Source: Rhizobium sp. BG4 | GTDB lineage: Bacteria > Pseudomonadota > Alphaproteobacteria > Rhizobiales > Rhizobiaceae | Length of the DNA stretch: 64,000 nucleotides | Assembly (NCBI RefSeq): GCF_016864575.1 | Contig: NZ_CP044125.1 | Coordinates: 1-64,000, forward strand | Direction of reading: 5' to 3' | In this document: piece after piece, positions 47,433 through 59,069 of the stretch | Numbering within the stretch: the first letter of the stretch is position 1 | Layout of the letters: each line of letters opens with the position of its first letter | Program-made: the position numbers and the translations under genes | Notes under the pieces: generated by a model | The model's input: only the letters and a program-made list of their open reading frames with translations | Told to the model about the DNA's origin: nothing | The model's database searches: none

Positions 47433-47879
47433 TCAGCTACCGTAGATCGCCGATGCGCGCTTTTCGAAGGCTTCCGTGAACATGCGGAAAGCCCTGTCGA
47501 ACATCGTGCCCATGAGCGCGCCGAGAATGCGGCTCTTGAACTCATAGTCGATGAAGAAATTGACCATCGAGCCCGGTGTGGCTTCGGTGAAGCTCCAGCG
47601 GTTGTCGAGATACTTGAACGGGCCGTCGATATATTTCACGTCAATGACGCGCTCTGCCTTGTTCAGCAGCACCTGCGTCGTGAATGTCTCGCGGATCGCC
47701 TTGTAGCCAACCGTCATGTCGGCGACGAGCAGGGTCTTGCCGTCGCGTTCCTTGCGGCTGCGGATCGTCAGCGCCTCGCAGAGCGGCAGGAATTCCGGAT
47801 AGCGCTCGACATCGGCGACGAGGTCGAACATCTGCTCGGCTGTATGGGGAACGGGGCGATGCGTTTCGAATTGCGGCAT
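47433..47879 (-). CDS. COQ10/RatA-like START-domain protein
   Basis: This 148-residue polyketide cyclase/START-domain protein begins MPQFETHRPVPHTAEQMFDL, has VADVERYPEFLPLCEALTIR and ends with the amphipathic helix AFRMFTEAFEKRASAIYG. The family binds a ubiquinone or similar lipid in a hydrophobic pocket; in mitochondria COQ10 aids coenzyme Q use, and in E. coli a relative was called RatA. The COQ10 role is more likely here. It lies nine bases after the FlaR-like gene on the same strand. Confidence 0.85.
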   Translation of the reverse strand: MPQFETHRPVPHTAEQMFDLVADVERYPEFLPLCEALTIRSRKERDGKTLLVADMTVGYKAIRETFTTQVLLNKAERVIDVKYIDGPFKYLDNRWSFTEATPGSMVNFFIDYEFKSRILGALMGTMFDRAFRMFTEAFEKRASAIYGS

Positions 47880-47888
47880 GAAGCGCAG

Positions 47889-48461
47889 TTAAGCGGGCGC
47901 GCCGAGAAGATCAAGAAGGCGGCTGACGTCTCGCCGGCTTTTCAGCTGCAAAACCGGGATATCAGGGCCATAGCGATCGATACCAGCAACGACGAGCGGC
48001 GAAAACCGCTGCTCGAAAGTCCAGATGTAGGTGAGGAATTCGCGGTCCGGCAGCTGTTCGCGGCAGCCGGGCGCCATGTCCGGCCGTGTCTTGCCGAGGT
48101 GAAAGAACGCGCGCTTGCAAATGCCCCAGAGGCAGATCCATCGCGGCATGCGCACCCAGATGATGAACTGCGTGCGCGGCACGCGGATATCGAAGGTCGA
48201 GGGGCCGGTGCCGTCCATCAGCCAGGCTTCCCCGTTGACAACCTCGGTGATCAGCGCGCGCTCCTCGGCCTTCTCGCGCTTGACCCAGCCGGGCAGCCAG
48301 AAGAATTCCCTGTCCATCGAGACATGCCGCAGGCTGAGAAGGCCGGCAATTTTTCGCGACAGCGTGCTCTTGCCCCCGCCGGAGCAGCCGACGACCATGA
48401 TGCGCCCTGAGCCGCGGATCAGGCTGACGGCTTGGTCGAGATCGTCCATATAGGCCGGCAT
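47889..48461 (-). CDS. FlaR-like AAA NTPase (adenylate kinase-like fold)
   Basis: This 190-residue P-loop protein resembles the DNA topology modulation (FlaR) group of kinase-like NTPases. Walker A is MVVGCSGGGKSTLSRKIAG, then VSMDREFFWLPGWVKRE, AWLMDGTGPSTFDIRVPRTQ, and TRPDMAPGCREQLPD near residue 130. The ATG at 48461 has GGAG seven bases upstream. Longer in-frame starts would run into the lipA terminator. Role unknown; nucleotide or small-substrate kinase activity is possible. Confidence 0.8.
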   Translation of the reverse strand: MPAYMDDLDQAVSLIRGSGRIMVVGCSGGGKSTLSRKIAGLLSLRHVSMDREFFWLPGWVKREKAEERALITEVVNGEAWLMDGTGPSTFDIRVPRTQFIIWVRMPRWICLWGICKRAFFHLGKTRPDMAPGCREQLPDREFLTYIWTFEQRFSPLVVAGIDRYGPDIPVLQLKSRRDVSRLLDLLGAPA

Positions 48462-48483
48462 CGCATCGCTCCGCATTTCGGCA

Positions 48484-48516
48484 AACAAAAAGCCGCGGCG
48501 AAAATCGCCGCGGCTT
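48484..48516 (-). terminator. Rho-independent terminator of lipA
   Basis: On the minus strand the stem AAGCCGCGGCGA / TCGCCGCGGCTT (12 bp) with a short T-rich loop is followed by TTTG. It lies 23 bases past the lipA stop. It separates lipA from the downstream FlaR-like gene. Confidence 0.9.
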
Positions 48517-48538
48517 CTCGAAAATGCAAGCAGGGATT

Positions 48539-49510
48539 TTATTCTGCGGCGATCAGCAGCTTCTTTTCGCGCGCCGCTTTCAAACGGGCGAAGTCGTCGC
48601 CGGCGTGATGCGAGGAGCGCGTCAGCGGGCTCGAAGCAACCATCAGGAAGCCCTTGGTGTAAGCAACGGTCTCGTAGGACTTGAATTCCTCCGGCGTCAC
48701 GAAGCTTTCGACCTTGTGGTGCTTGCGGGTCGGCTGCAGATACTGGCCGATCGTCAGGAAGTCGACGTCGGCGGTGCGCAGGTCGTCCATCAGCTGCAGC
48801 ACTTCGTTGCGCTCTTCGCCGAGGCCGACCATGATGCCTGATTTGGTGAACATGGTCGGATCCAGTTCCTTCACGCGCTGAAGCAGGCGGATGGAGTGGA
48901 AATAGCGGGCGCCGGGACGGACGGTCAGGTAGTTGCCGGCGACGGTTTCCATATTGTGGTTGAAAACGTCTGGCTTGGCGGCGACGACACGCTCCAGCGC
49001 ACCGGGCTTCTTCAAAAAGTCAGGGGTCAGGATTTCGATCGTCGTCATCGGCGAGGCCTCGCGGATCGCCCAGATGACCTTCTCGAAATGCTCGGCACCG
49101 CCGTCTTCCAGGTCGTCGCGGTCAACGGAGGTGATGACGACGTGGCTGAGGCCCATCTGCTTGACGGCCTTGGCGACGTTCTCGGGCTCTGCCATATCCA
49201 GCGCATTCGGCTTGCCGGTGGAGACGTTGCAGAAGGCACAGGCGCGGGTACAGATCTCGCCCATGATCATGAAGGTGGCGTGCTTCTTGTCCCAGCACTC
49301 GCCGATATTCGGGCAGCCGGCTTCCTCGCACACGGTGACGAGCTTGTGCTCCTTCACGATCGAGCGGGTTTCGGCATAGCCCTTGGAGGTCGGCGCCTTT
49401 ACACGGATCCATTCCGGCTTGCGCAGAACTTCCTGGTCCGGCCGGTGGGCCTTTTCCGGATGGCGCACGCGCTTGGCGTCGGGATTGATCGTGTCGAGAA
49501 TGGTTACCAT
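48539..49510 (-). CDS. lipA: Lipoyl synthase LipA
   Basis: LipA inserts two sulfurs into octanoyl-E2 domains, giving the lipoyl groups needed by the PDH genes nearby. The 323-residue radical-SAM enzyme has the auxiliary-cluster ligands [13 protein letters not shown] and the SAM-cluster motif [10 protein letters not shown], plus VFNHNMETV and [10 protein letters not shown]. The closing RSSHHAG supplies the serine ligand. The ATG at 49510 (MVTILDT) matches other rhizobial LipA. Confidence 0.95.
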   Translation of the reverse strand: MVTILDTINPDAKRVRHPEKAHRPDQEVLRKPEWIRVKAPTSKGYAETRSIVKEHKLVTVCEEAGCPNIGECWDKKHATFMIMGEICTRACAFCNVSTGKPNALDMAEPENVAKAVKQMGLSHVVITSVDRDDLEDGGAEHFEKVIWAIREASPMTTIEILTPDFLKKPGALERVVAAKPDVFNHNMETVAGNYLTVRPGARYFHSIRLLQRVKELDPTMFTKSGIMVGLGEERNEVLQLMDDLRTADVDFLTIGQYLQPTRKHHKVESFVTPEEFKSYETVAYTKGFLMVASSPLTRSSHHAGDDFARLKAAREKKLLIAAE

Positions 49511-49601
49511 TACCGTGTCAACTTTCCGCCGCCCCAATGCGGCTTCATCAGTCTGCACATAAGTCTTTTAGCCGTCCGTTACAATCGGCCGATCATGTGC
49601 A

Positions 49602-49850
49602 TCATCGCCGGACGAGCCGGGCGAAGAATATCAGCAGGCAAGCGCCCAGGAATCCGGTGACGAAGTAGCCAAGCCGCCCGCCGGCCACTTCGATATGGAA
49701 CTGCGCCAGGATTGCGGTCGCGACGACCGAGCCGACGATACCGAGCACGATATTCAGCAGAATGCCGTATCGCGCATCCATCAGCTTGCCCGCGAGCCAG
49801 CCCGCAAAACCGCCGATGATGATTGCCGCCAGCCAGCCTACGCCTTCCAT
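49602..49850 (-). CDS. GlsB/YeaQ/YmgE family small membrane protein
   Basis: This 82-residue protein has three hydrophobic segments with small-residue packing motifs (WLAAIIIGGFAGWLAGKLMD, LLNIVLGIVGSVVATAILAQ, GYFVTGFLGACLLIFFARL). This is the transglycosylase-associated or GlsB stress family. Function is poorly known. It lies beside a second member, 26 bases away. Confidence 0.88.
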   Translation of the reverse strand: MEGVGWLAAIIIGGFAGWLAGKLMDARYGILLNIVLGIVGSVVATAILAQFHIEVAGGRLGYFVTGFLGACLLIFFARLVRR

Positions 49851-49876
49851 ATCCGTCCTTCCGTTTCCCGGTCTGC

Positions 49877-50131
49877 CTACGCTATCGCCCTGGCGATCAG
49901 CACCACGATGATGGCGCCGACGGTGGCGTGAATGATCTGTACAACCAATGCATTTTCAATGCCGAGCGAGATGCCCAGCGCATTGAACAGAAAGCCACCG
50001 ACGAAGGCGCCGATGATGCCGCTCAGCAAGCACCGGATCAAACCGCCGCCGCCAACCACGAGGCTTGCCAGAAAGCCAGCGACGAGCCCGATCAGCAGGA
50101 AGATGAGCAGTGCCTGCGTACCCATTGACAT
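49877..50131 (-). CDS. GlsB/YeaQ/YmgE family small membrane protein
   Basis: This 84-residue protein from the ATG at 50131 (MSMGTQALLIFLLIGLVAGF) has the same three-segment Gly-rich design as its neighbour (VVGGGGLIRCLLSGIIGAFV, then HATVGAIIVVLIARAIA). The two differ in sequence, so this is an old pair rather than a recent tandem copy. A stem-loop and lpdA lie upstream of it. Confidence 0.87.
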   Translation of the reverse strand: MSMGTQALLIFLLIGLVAGFLASLVVGGGGLIRCLLSGIIGAFVGGFLFNALGISLGIENALVVQIIHATVGAIIVVLIARAIA

Positions 50132-50148
50132 GATGATTTCCTTTCGTT

Positions 50149-50198
50149 TTTCCGCCCCGTCAGGACAGTTCACACCATCCTGATAGAGAGGGCGGAAA
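50149..50198 (-). terminator. Two-part stem-loop after lpdA, likely terminator
   Basis: An outer 9-bp stem (50149-50157 with 50190-50198, TTCCGCCC/GGGCGGAA core) encloses an inner 6-bp stem (TCAGGA 50160-50165, TCCTGA 50178-50183). It starts 10 bases past the lpdA stop, and on the minus strand the structure is followed by AAACG rather than T. The outer stem could end the pdh-lpdA transcript, but the missing U-run weakens the call. Confidence 0.5.
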
Positions 50199-50207
50199 CG
50201 GAAATTA

Positions 50208-51656
50208 TCAAGCGTTCAGCACGCGACCGTAAGCGTCGAGCACGGCTTCCTTCATCGATTCCGAAACGGTCGGATGCGGGAAGATCGTGTGCATCAGTTC
50301 TTCTTCGGTCGTTTCCAGGTTCATGGCGACGACAAAGCCTTGGATGAGCTCGGTGACTTCGGCACCGACCATGTGGGCGCCGAGCAGTTCGCCGGTCTTC
50401 TTGTCGAAGATGACCTTGACCATGCCCTGGTCTTCGCCGAGCGCGATCGCCTTGCCGTTGGCGACGAAGGAGAAGCGGCCGACGCGGATGTCGCGGCCCT
50501 GTTCCTTGGCCTTGGCTTCGGTGAGGCCGACCGAGGCGACCTGCGGGTTGCAATAGGTGCAGCCCGGGACCTTGCTCTTGTCGGTCGGGTGGACGTTCGG
50601 CAGGCCGGCGATCTTCTCGATGCAGACGACGCCTTCATGCTCGGCCTTGTGGGCGAGCATCGGCGGGCCGGCGACGTCGCCGATGGCGTAGATGCCGGGC
50701 ACGTTCGTCTTGCCGTAGCCGTCGATGACGACGCAGCCGCGGTCGGTCTTCACGCCGAGCGCCTCGAGGCCGAGATTTTCGATATTGCCCTGAACGCCGA
50801 CGGCCGAGATCATCCGGTCAGCGGTGATCTGCTGCGATTTGCCATCAGCTGTCTCGACGGTCGCGGTAACGCTGTCTGCGCCCTTTTCGACCTTGGTGAT
50901 CTTAGCGCTGGTGAAGATCTTCAGCCCACGCTTTTCGAGCTGCTTGCGGGCGATCGCGGTGATCTCAGCGTCCTCGACCGGCATGATCGTCGGCATGACT
51001 TCGACGACGGTGACGTCGACGCCCATCGAGCGGTAGAAGCTCGCGAATTCGATGCCGATGGCACCCGAGCCCATGACGATCAGCGACTTCGGCAGGACAT
51101 CCGGCTTCAGCGCTTCGAAATAGGTCCAGATCAGCTTGCCATCCGGCTCGATGCCCGGCAAAGCGCGCGGACGGGCGCCGGTGGCGATGATGATGTGCTT
51201 GGCCGTATAGGTACCGGCTTCGCTCTTGATGTTCTTCGGCAGCGGATGCTGCGGCTCGACGACAGGCTTCGAGGACTTGGAAACGGTGATCTCGCCGGGC
51301 TTGGTGATCTTCGCCTCGCCCCAGATGACATCGACCTTATTCTTCTTCATCAGAAAGCCGACGCCGGCATTCAGGCGACCGGAGACGGCGCGCGAGCGGG
51401 CGACGACGGCCTTGGTATCAGCCTTGACCGAACCTTCGAGAACCAAGCCGTAATCCTTCAGGTGGTTCGAATGATCGAGAATTTCGGCGGAGCGCAGCAG
51501 CGCCTTGGTCGGGATGCAGCCCCAGTTGAGGCAAATGCCGCCCAGGTGCTCGCGCTCGACGATCGCGACCTTCAGACCGAGCTGACCGGCGCGCACCGCA
51601 GCGACATAGCCGCCCGGACCAGAACCGATGATGATGACGTCGTAGTTCTCAGCCAT
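50208..51656 (-). CDS. lpdA: Dihydrolipoyl dehydrogenase (PDH E3)
   Basis: This 482-residue flavoenzyme reoxidises dihydrolipoyl groups of the pyruvate dehydrogenase complex, passing electrons to NAD. The FAD motif is VIIIGSGPGGYVAAVRAGQL, the redox-active disulfide lies in GGICLNWGCIPTKALL (CxxxxC), and the NAD motif is LIVMGSGAIGIEFASFY. The active-site histidine lies in TIFPHPTVSE near the end. It closes the pdhA-pdhB-pdhC run, after two unrelated genes. Confidence 0.95.
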   Translation of the reverse strand: MAENYDVIIIGSGPGGYVAAVRAGQLGLKVAIVEREHLGGICLNWGCIPTKALLRSAEILDHSNHLKDYGLVLEGSVKADTKAVVARSRAVSGRLNAGVGFLMKKNKVDVIWGEAKITKPGEITVSKSSKPVVEPQHPLPKNIKSEAGTYTAKHIIIATGARPRALPGIEPDGKLIWTYFEALKPDVLPKSLIVMGSGAIGIEFASFYRSMGVDVTVVEVMPTIMPVEDAEITAIARKQLEKRGLKIFTSAKITKVEKGADSVTATVETADGKSQQITADRMISAVGVQGNIENLGLEALGVKTDRGCVVIDGYGKTNVPGIYAIGDVAGPPMLAHKAEHEGVVCIEKIAGLPNVHPTDKSKVPGCTYCNPQVASVGLTEAKAKEQGRDIRVGRFSFVANGKAIALGEDQGMVKVIFDKKTGELLGAHMVGAEVTELIQGFVVAMNLETTEEELMHTIFPHPTVSESMKEAVLDAYGRVLNA

Positions 51657-51669
51657 GTTTCCTGCCTTT

Positions 51670-52260
51670 TTATCCGGCGAGGCGGGTCAAAAGCACCCAC
51701 TCGTGTTTCTTGCTGCTTTCGAAAAGCGGTACGGCGTCAGCGCGCGCCGCTTCCGAAAATCCATTCTTCTTGTACAGCGCGAGCGCTGCGTCATTGTCGC
51801 TTGCGGTGATCAGGCTGACCGGCAATCCGTTTGCCCTGTCGATCTGGTCACCGAGAAGCTTCATTCCAATACCGATACCGCGCAGATGGCGGTAGACCGC
51901 GAGCGTGCCGATGAACCAGCCACCGGCGACCGTCTTCTGCATGGCGATGACGGGCGCCAGTGCGGGACGGTCCGTCTTGAGGGCGTGGATCCCCTCGCCC
52001 AACTCGTATCCGACTGCAGCGCCCGCGACCTCGCCGTAAGCTTCGGCAACGACTGCGTTCTGCCAGCTACCCCATTCGCCGTCCCGGCTCATCTTCAGCC
52101 GGCCATGCTCCAGAGGCGTATCGGTCTTGCCGTTGGCAACCTCCCAAAACCACAGCCAGGAGGCAAAGCCATGCGAGCCGATATCGACGAGGATCGCGAG
52201 CTCGGCCGCATCCTTCCGTTCCGCCGCTCTAAGCGCTGCGAAAGCGCCGCCCATGGTCAC
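51670..52260 (-). CDS. GNAT family N-acetyltransferase
   Basis: This 196-residue acetyltransferase has the acetyl-CoA motif A text FIGTLAVYRHLRGIGIGMKL (Arg/Gln-x-x-Gly-x-Gly/Ala) and the closing DNDAALALYKKNGFSEAA. Substrate unknown. It is coupled to the SGNH hydrolase by a four-base overlap and lies 13 bases before lpdA. Confidence 0.87.
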   Translation of the reverse strand: MTMGGAFAALRAAERKDAAELAILVDIGSHGFASWLWFWEVANGKTDTPLEHGRLKMSRDGEWGSWQNAVVAEAYGEVAGAAVGYELGEGIHALKTDRPALAPVIAMQKTVAGGWFIGTLAVYRHLRGIGIGMKLLGDQIDRANGLPVSLITASDNDAALALYKKNGFSEAARADAVPLFESSKKHEWVLLTRLAG

Positions 52261-52897
52261 AGCCCCAGCATCATCCGGACGATCGATTCCATGCCGCGCC
52301 CGAGAGCGCGGGTATTCTCGGCATCGAGATGGATGCCGTCGAGCGGCGTCGTCTTGGCGACGGAATTGCCGTCGAAGAAGCCGCAGCCGAGTTCGTCGGC
52401 GAGATCGCGGTAGAGCGTCGCAAGCTTCGCAGACTCTTCGATGCCCCCGGGAACGATGCAGCGAAGGGCACGTTGCCCGTCGCGCAGATCGCCGGCGGCG
52501 CCACGATCAGGATGTCCGGACCGTCGAACTCGAAGGGCCAGGCGTGATTGCGGATCAGCCGCACCAGCCGGGCGATGCCCTGGCAGGCGGCAAAAGCCGA
52601 ACCCGCCACGACAGGCTTCATGTCGTTGGTGCCGAGCAGGATGATGATGAGATCGAGCGGCGCATGCGTCTGCAGAATGGTCGGCAGGATGCGTGCGCCG
52701 TTGCGGTCGCAATCGGCAAGATGGTCGTCGAAGGCGGTGGTCCGGCCGTTCAGACCTTCGGCGATGACGCGGACATCGCTGCCGAGAGCGGCTTGCAGCG
52801 CGCTCGGCCAGCGATCTTCATAGGCGTGGCGGCCGATCGTCTCGGCGCTGTAGCCCCAGGTCAGCGAGTCGCCATAGCAAAGAACGGTCTTCGTCAT
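52257..52897 (-). CDS. SGNH/GDSL hydrolase (arylesterase type), one frame break
   Basis: This serine hydrolase is about 213 residues after repair. Block I is YGDSLTWGY with the nucleophile Ser, block III is LLGTNDMK, and the catalytic Asp and His are in PLDGIHLDAENTRALG near the end, past the break. The frame is lost near 52446, where CCCCC on the plus strand should hold one more base. The intact form continues GGIEESAKLATLYRDLADEL. An arylesterase-like gene lies in the same place in Sinorhizobium pdh clusters, as I recall. The start is 19 bases past the pdhC end. Confidence 0.87.
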
Positions 52898-52916
52898 TTC
52901 CGCCTCCGCCCTTTGA

Positions 52917-54260
52917 TCAGACCAGCATGCCCATCGGGTTTTCGATGTAGCCCTTGAACGCCTGCAGCACCTCGGCTCCGAGAGCGCCGTCTACGCAACG
53001 GTGGTCGGTCGAGAGCGTGACGCTCATGACGGTGGCAATCGCCATTTCGCCCTTCTTGACGATGACACGCTGCTCGCCTGCGCCGACCGCGAGGATCGTT
53101 GCATGCGGCGGGTTGATGACGGCGGCAAACTGCTTGACGCCCATCATGCCCATGTTCGACACCGACGTGGTACCGCCCTGGTATTCCTCAGGCTTCAGCT
53201 TGCGGTCCTTGGCGCGCTTGCCGAGGTCCTTCATCTCGTTGGAGATTGCCGAGAGCGTCTTCAGCTCCGCCTTGCGGACGATCGGGGTGATCAAGCCACC
53301 CGGGATGGAGACAGCAACGCCGACATCGGCGTTCTTGTGCTTGACCATCGCATTTTCGGTCCAGGAAACGTTTGCATCCGGAACGTCGCGAAGAGCAAGC
53401 GCCATCGCCTTGATGACCATGTCGTTGACCGACAGCTTGTAGGCCGGAACGCCGTCCTTGGACTTCGGTGCGGCATCGTTGAGCTGGGCACGGAGCGCCA
53501 GAAGCGCATCGAGTTCGCAATCGACGGTGACGTAGAAGTGCGGAACGGTCTGCTTGGATTCGACCAGGCGCTTGGCAATGACCTTGCGCATGCCGTCATG
53601 CGGCACGAGTTCATAGGAACCGGCTTCGAACAGCTTGAGAACGGCCTCGTCGGAAGCGCCCTTCGGGGCTGCGGCAGGTGCCGGTGCGGCGGCCTGCGGC
53701 GCTGCTGCGGCCGGAGCCTTGGCACCACCGCCGGCGACGGCAGCTTCGATGTCGCTCTTGACGACGCGGCCATGCGGACCGGAACCGGAAACGGCAGAAA
53801 GGTCGATACCGGCTTCCTTGGCAAGGCGGCGGGCGAGCGGCGACGAGAAGGTGCGGTTGCCGGACGAGGCTGCGGCAGCAGGTGCTGCGGCCGGAGCCGG
53901 AGCAGCAGCGGCCGGAGCCGGCTGGGCAGCAGCAGGTGCGGCTTCCGCCTTCGGCGCCGGTGCGGCTTCGGCCTTCGGTGCAGAACCTGCACCGCTTGCG
54001 GCAGCCTTCACGTCTTCGCCTTCGGCAGCCAGAACCGCGATCAGCGCGTTGACCTTGACGCCTTCGGTACCGGCGGGAACGACGATCTTGGCAACGGTGC
54101 CTTCGTCGACGGCTTCGACTTCCATCGTCGCCTTGTCGGTTTCGATCTCGGCGATGACGTCACCGGACTTGACGGTGTCGCCTTCCTTGACGAGCCACTT
54201 GGCCAGGTTGCCCTCTTCCATGGTCGGAGACAGGGCAGGCATCGTAATATTAATGGGCAT
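52917..54260 (-). CDS. pdhC: Pyruvate dehydrogenase E2, dihydrolipoamide acetyltransferase
   Basis: This 447-residue E2 core moves acetyl groups to CoA. It has one lipoyl domain ([18 protein letters not shown], lipoyl Lys in [14 protein letters not shown]), an Ala-Pro linker (about residues 85 to 140), a subunit-binding domain ([19 protein letters not shown]) and the catalytic domain with the site [14 protein letters not shown]. The ATG at 54260 overlaps the small membrane gene by 11 bases. Confidence 0.95.
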   Translation of the reverse strand: MPINITMPALSPTMEEGNLAKWLVKEGDTVKSGDVIAEIETDKATMEVEAVDEGTVAKIVVPAGTEGVKVNALIAVLAAEGEDVKAAASGAGSAPKAEAAPAPKAEAAPAAAQPAPAAAAPAPAAAPAAAASSGNRTFSSPLARRLAKEAGIDLSAVSGSGPHGRVVKSDIEAAVAGGGAKAPAAAAPQAAAPAPAAAPKGASDEAVLKLFEAGSYELVPHDGMRKVIAKRLVESKQTVPHFYVTVDCELDALLALRAQLNDAAPKSKDGVPAYKLSVNDMVIKAMALALRDVPDANVSWTENAMVKHKNADVGVAVSIPGGLITPIVRKAELKTLSAISNEMKDLGKRAKDRKLKPEEYQGGTTSVSNMGMMGVKQFAAVINPPHATILAVGAGEQRVIVKKGEMAIATVMSVTLSTDHRCVDGALGAEVLQAFKGYIENPMGMLV

Positions 54261-54558
54261 TGTCTCTCTCTCCCGGCATCTCACTTACCAGTTCAAGTCT
54301 CTTCCCACGAATAGTTCTACCGATACTCGCGAAGAGGAAATAGTTTAGCGTAAAAAAGGAAGCGCCTAGAACCACGACAAGCTGTACCGCCATACGGATC
54401 ACCCCCAACGCTTGCTCGGACAGCTGAAAAAGCCCTCCGAGCAAGGCGATGAAGAAGCCCGAAACAAACGTCCAAACGACAACAACCAATGCCGTCGAAA
54501 GAAGATGCTTCCAATATACCGACCAAGTAATCGGCATCAGCGACTCGACGTTAGCCAC
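54250..54558 (-). CDS. Small two-helix membrane protein inside the pdh operon, unknown function
   Basis: This 102-residue protein starts at a GTG at 54558 ([20 protein letters not shown]), with AAGGG seven bases upstream. It has two hydrophobic segments ([20 protein letters not shown] and [20 protein letters not shown]) and a basic C-terminal tail ([20 protein letters not shown]). It begins 11 bases after the pdhB stop and overlaps pdhC by 11 bases, so it is expressed with the complex. I know no family for it and no reason for a membrane protein here. A TTG at 54564 is a possible longer start. Confidence 0.65.
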   Translation of the reverse strand: MANVESLMPITWSVYWKHLLSTALVVVVWTFVSGFFIALLGGLFQLSEQALGVIRMAVQLVVVLGASFFTLNYFLFASIGRTIRGKRLELVSEMPGERDNAH

Positions 54559-54568
54559 GCGCAATCCC

Positions 54569-55957
<1,389 letters not shown>

Positions 55958-55972
55958 TGGTTCCCTCCCCGA

Positions 55973-57019
55973 TTAGAGCAGAATGTCGGTGTAGAGCTCG
56001 GATGCATCCGGCTCCGGATCGTTCTGGGCGAAATCGGCACTGTCGGCGACGATGTCACGGACATCCTTGTCGATCGTCTTCAGATCGTCTTCGGAAGCCC
56101 AGCCCTTTTCGACGAGGCGAGCCTTGACCTGCTCGATCGGATCCTGCTCGGAGCGCATCTTCTGCACTTCTTCCTTGGTGCGATACTTCGCCGGGTCGGA
56201 CATCGAGTGGCCGCGATAGCGATAGGTTAGCATTTCCAGGATGATCGGGCCCTTGCCGGAGCGGCAATGCTCGAGCGCTTCGTCTGCGGCAGCCTTGACG
56301 GCGCGCACATCCATGCCGTCCACCTGGACGCCCGGAATGCCGAAGCCCGAACCGCGCAGCGAGTAGTTCGACTGCGCCGTCGCGCGGGCGGTCGAGGTGC
56401 CCATGGCGTAACGGTTGTTTTCGACGATATAGATGATCGGCAGCTTCCAGAGCGCCGCCATGTTGAAGCTTTCGTAGACCTGGCCCTGGTTGGCAGCGCC
56501 ATCACCGAAATAGGCGACGCTGACCGAGTCGTTGCCGCGGTAGCGGTTGGCGAAAGCCAGGCCCGTGCCGAGCGACACCTGGGCGCCGACGATGCCGTGG
56601 CCGCCGTAGAAGTGCTTTTCCTTGGAGAACATGTGCATGGAGCCGCCCTTCCCGTGGGAATAGCCGCCCTTGCGTCCGGTGAGTTCCGCCATGACGCCGC
56701 GGGCGCTCATGCCGGTTGCCAGCATGTGGCCGTGGTCACGGTAAGCCGTGATGACCTGGTCGCCTTCTTTCTGCGCCATCTGCATGCCGACAACGACAGC
56801 TTCCTGGCCGATATAAAGGTGACAGAAACCACCGATGAAGCCCATGCCGTAAAGCTGACCGGCCTTCTCTTCGAAGCGGCGGATCAGAAGCATCTCGCGA
56901 TAGGCCTTGAGCTCCTCATCGCGCGTAAAATCGGCAACCGGACCACCATTGGAGGCCTTGGCTGCGGATTTCGTGCTGGTTTTACGGCTGGAAACGGTCG
57001 CGTTCTTGCGAGGCGCCAT
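55973..57019 (-). CDS. pdhA: Pyruvate dehydrogenase E1 alpha
   Basis: This 348-residue E1 alpha binds thiamine pyrophosphate and decarboxylates pyruvate. The TPP motif reads AYFGDGAANQGQVYESFNMA with its partner IYIVENNRYAM, and the loop with regulatory serines in mammals appears as TYRYRGHSMSDPAKYRT. The ATG at 57019 (MAPRKNATVSSRKTS) begins a Lys/Ser/Thr-rich head of about 35 residues. It is the first gene of pdhA-pdhB-(membrane)-pdhC. Confidence 0.95.
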   Translation of the reverse strand: MAPRKNATVSSRKTSTKSAAKASNGGPVADFTRDEELKAYREMLLIRRFEEKAGQLYGMGFIGGFCHLYIGQEAVVVGMQMAQKEGDQVITAYRDHGHMLATGMSARGVMAELTGRKGGYSHGKGGSMHMFSKEKHFYGGHGIVGAQVSLGTGLAFANRYRGNDSVSVAYFGDGAANQGQVYESFNMAALWKLPIIYIVENNRYAMGTSTARATAQSNYSLRGSGFGIPGVQVDGMDVRAVKAAADEALEHCRSGKGPIILEMLTYRYRGHSMSDPAKYRTKEEVQKMRSEQDPIEQVKARLVEKGWASEDDLKTIDKDVRDIVADSADFAQNDPEPDASELYTDILL

Positions 57020-57149
57020 ACAACCCTCCCTATGGGTTTGTCGTTCTTCGAGTGGCGCGTACCATAGGGAAGAAAGATGGCCACAGCAATGCCATAAATG
57101 CATGGCACGTATTCAGGATTAAGCCACTGATAATTCTATCGAATTATCG

Positions 57150-57170
57150 ATTAACCAGTATTCGGTTAAT
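57150..57170 (-). repeat. Inverted repeat at the ftsB stop
   Basis: ATTAACC (57150-57156) and GGTTAAT (57164-57170) form a perfect AT-rich 7-bp inverted repeat over the ftsB stop codon, about 130 bases before pdhA. It could be a weak 3' hairpin of ftsB or a regulator site for the pdh operon. Confidence 0.35.
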
Positions 57171-57486
57171 TGGAATATGAATTGAATATGACGACCTCGT
57201 CGGCGCGAGACATATTCAGCTGGTAACGGGCTTTTTCGTCCAGCATATCCTTATCGAGAGAGCCATCACTCAGCAGCGCGACCTGCTGCTCGATATGCTC
57301 GCGCTTGGCCTTCAGCGTCGCCAATTCCTTCTCGCGGGCAATGCGCCGCTGCTCGAAGACTTCGGTGGCACGCAGGCCGTAATCGCCATGGATGCAATGA
57401 TAGCCGAAATAGGAGAGAAAGGCGACCGTCATGGCCGGAACCACGAACCGGCCGATCTTCTTTTTCTTATGATGCTTTGTCCACAT
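57166..57486 (-). CDS. ftsB: Septum formation initiator FtsB/DivIC family
   Basis: This 106-residue bitopic protein has a basic cytosolic head (MWTKHHKKKKIGRF), one membrane segment (VVPAMTVAFLSYFGYHCIHG) and a coiled coil (about residues 45 to 75, KELATLKAKREHIEQQVALL), then LDEKARYQLNMSRADEVVIF. This is the FtsB plan, which links the divisome proteins FtsL and FtsQ. It stands between eno and pdhA, as in other rhizobia. Start at the second Met (57486). Confidence 0.87.
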   Translation of the reverse strand: MWTKHHKKKKIGRFVVPAMTVAFLSYFGYHCIHGDYGLRATEVFEQRRIAREKELATLKAKREHIEQQVALLSDGSLDKDMLDEKARYQLNMSRADEVVIFNSYSN

Positions 57487-57576
57487 ACACACACATGCTC
57501 TAAAACGCATTACCTATGCGAAGAGAGTAGCGCTCAGAGATTAACCGTCCGTTGACTATGAATTCTTGTGGGCAAG

Positions 57577-57606
57577 AAAAAACCCGCGCCGGTGAAGCGC
57601 GGGTTT
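57577..57606 (-). terminator. Rho-independent terminator of eno
   Basis: On the minus strand the stem ACCCGCGC / GCGCGGGT (8 bp) with a six- to seven-base loop is followed by TTTTTC. It lies 25 bases past the enolase stop. Confidence 0.92.
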
Positions 57607-57630
57607 CAAGGCATTGAGCTTTAAGGGCTA

Positions 57631-58950
<1,320 letters not shown>

Positions 58951-59069
58951 TTAATCGAAGGCACGCAGATTGCAATGGCGTTTTCACAGCCGTTTTTGAG
59001 CCGCCTAACATGCCTTCGTTTCAGGCCACCTGCGTGGCCTATTACAAGATCATGTCAGCCTTTTGAATG

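Noticed and set aside
47433..47879. RatA as the toxin of a toxin-antitoxin pair
   Set aside because: There is no RatB-like partner next to it, and the COQ10-like START domain explains the sequence better.
50149..50198. A riboswitch before the GlsB genes
   Set aside because: The structure is a simple nested stem next to the lpdA stop with no match to a known aptamer that I can recognise; a terminator or mRNA 3' structure is simpler.
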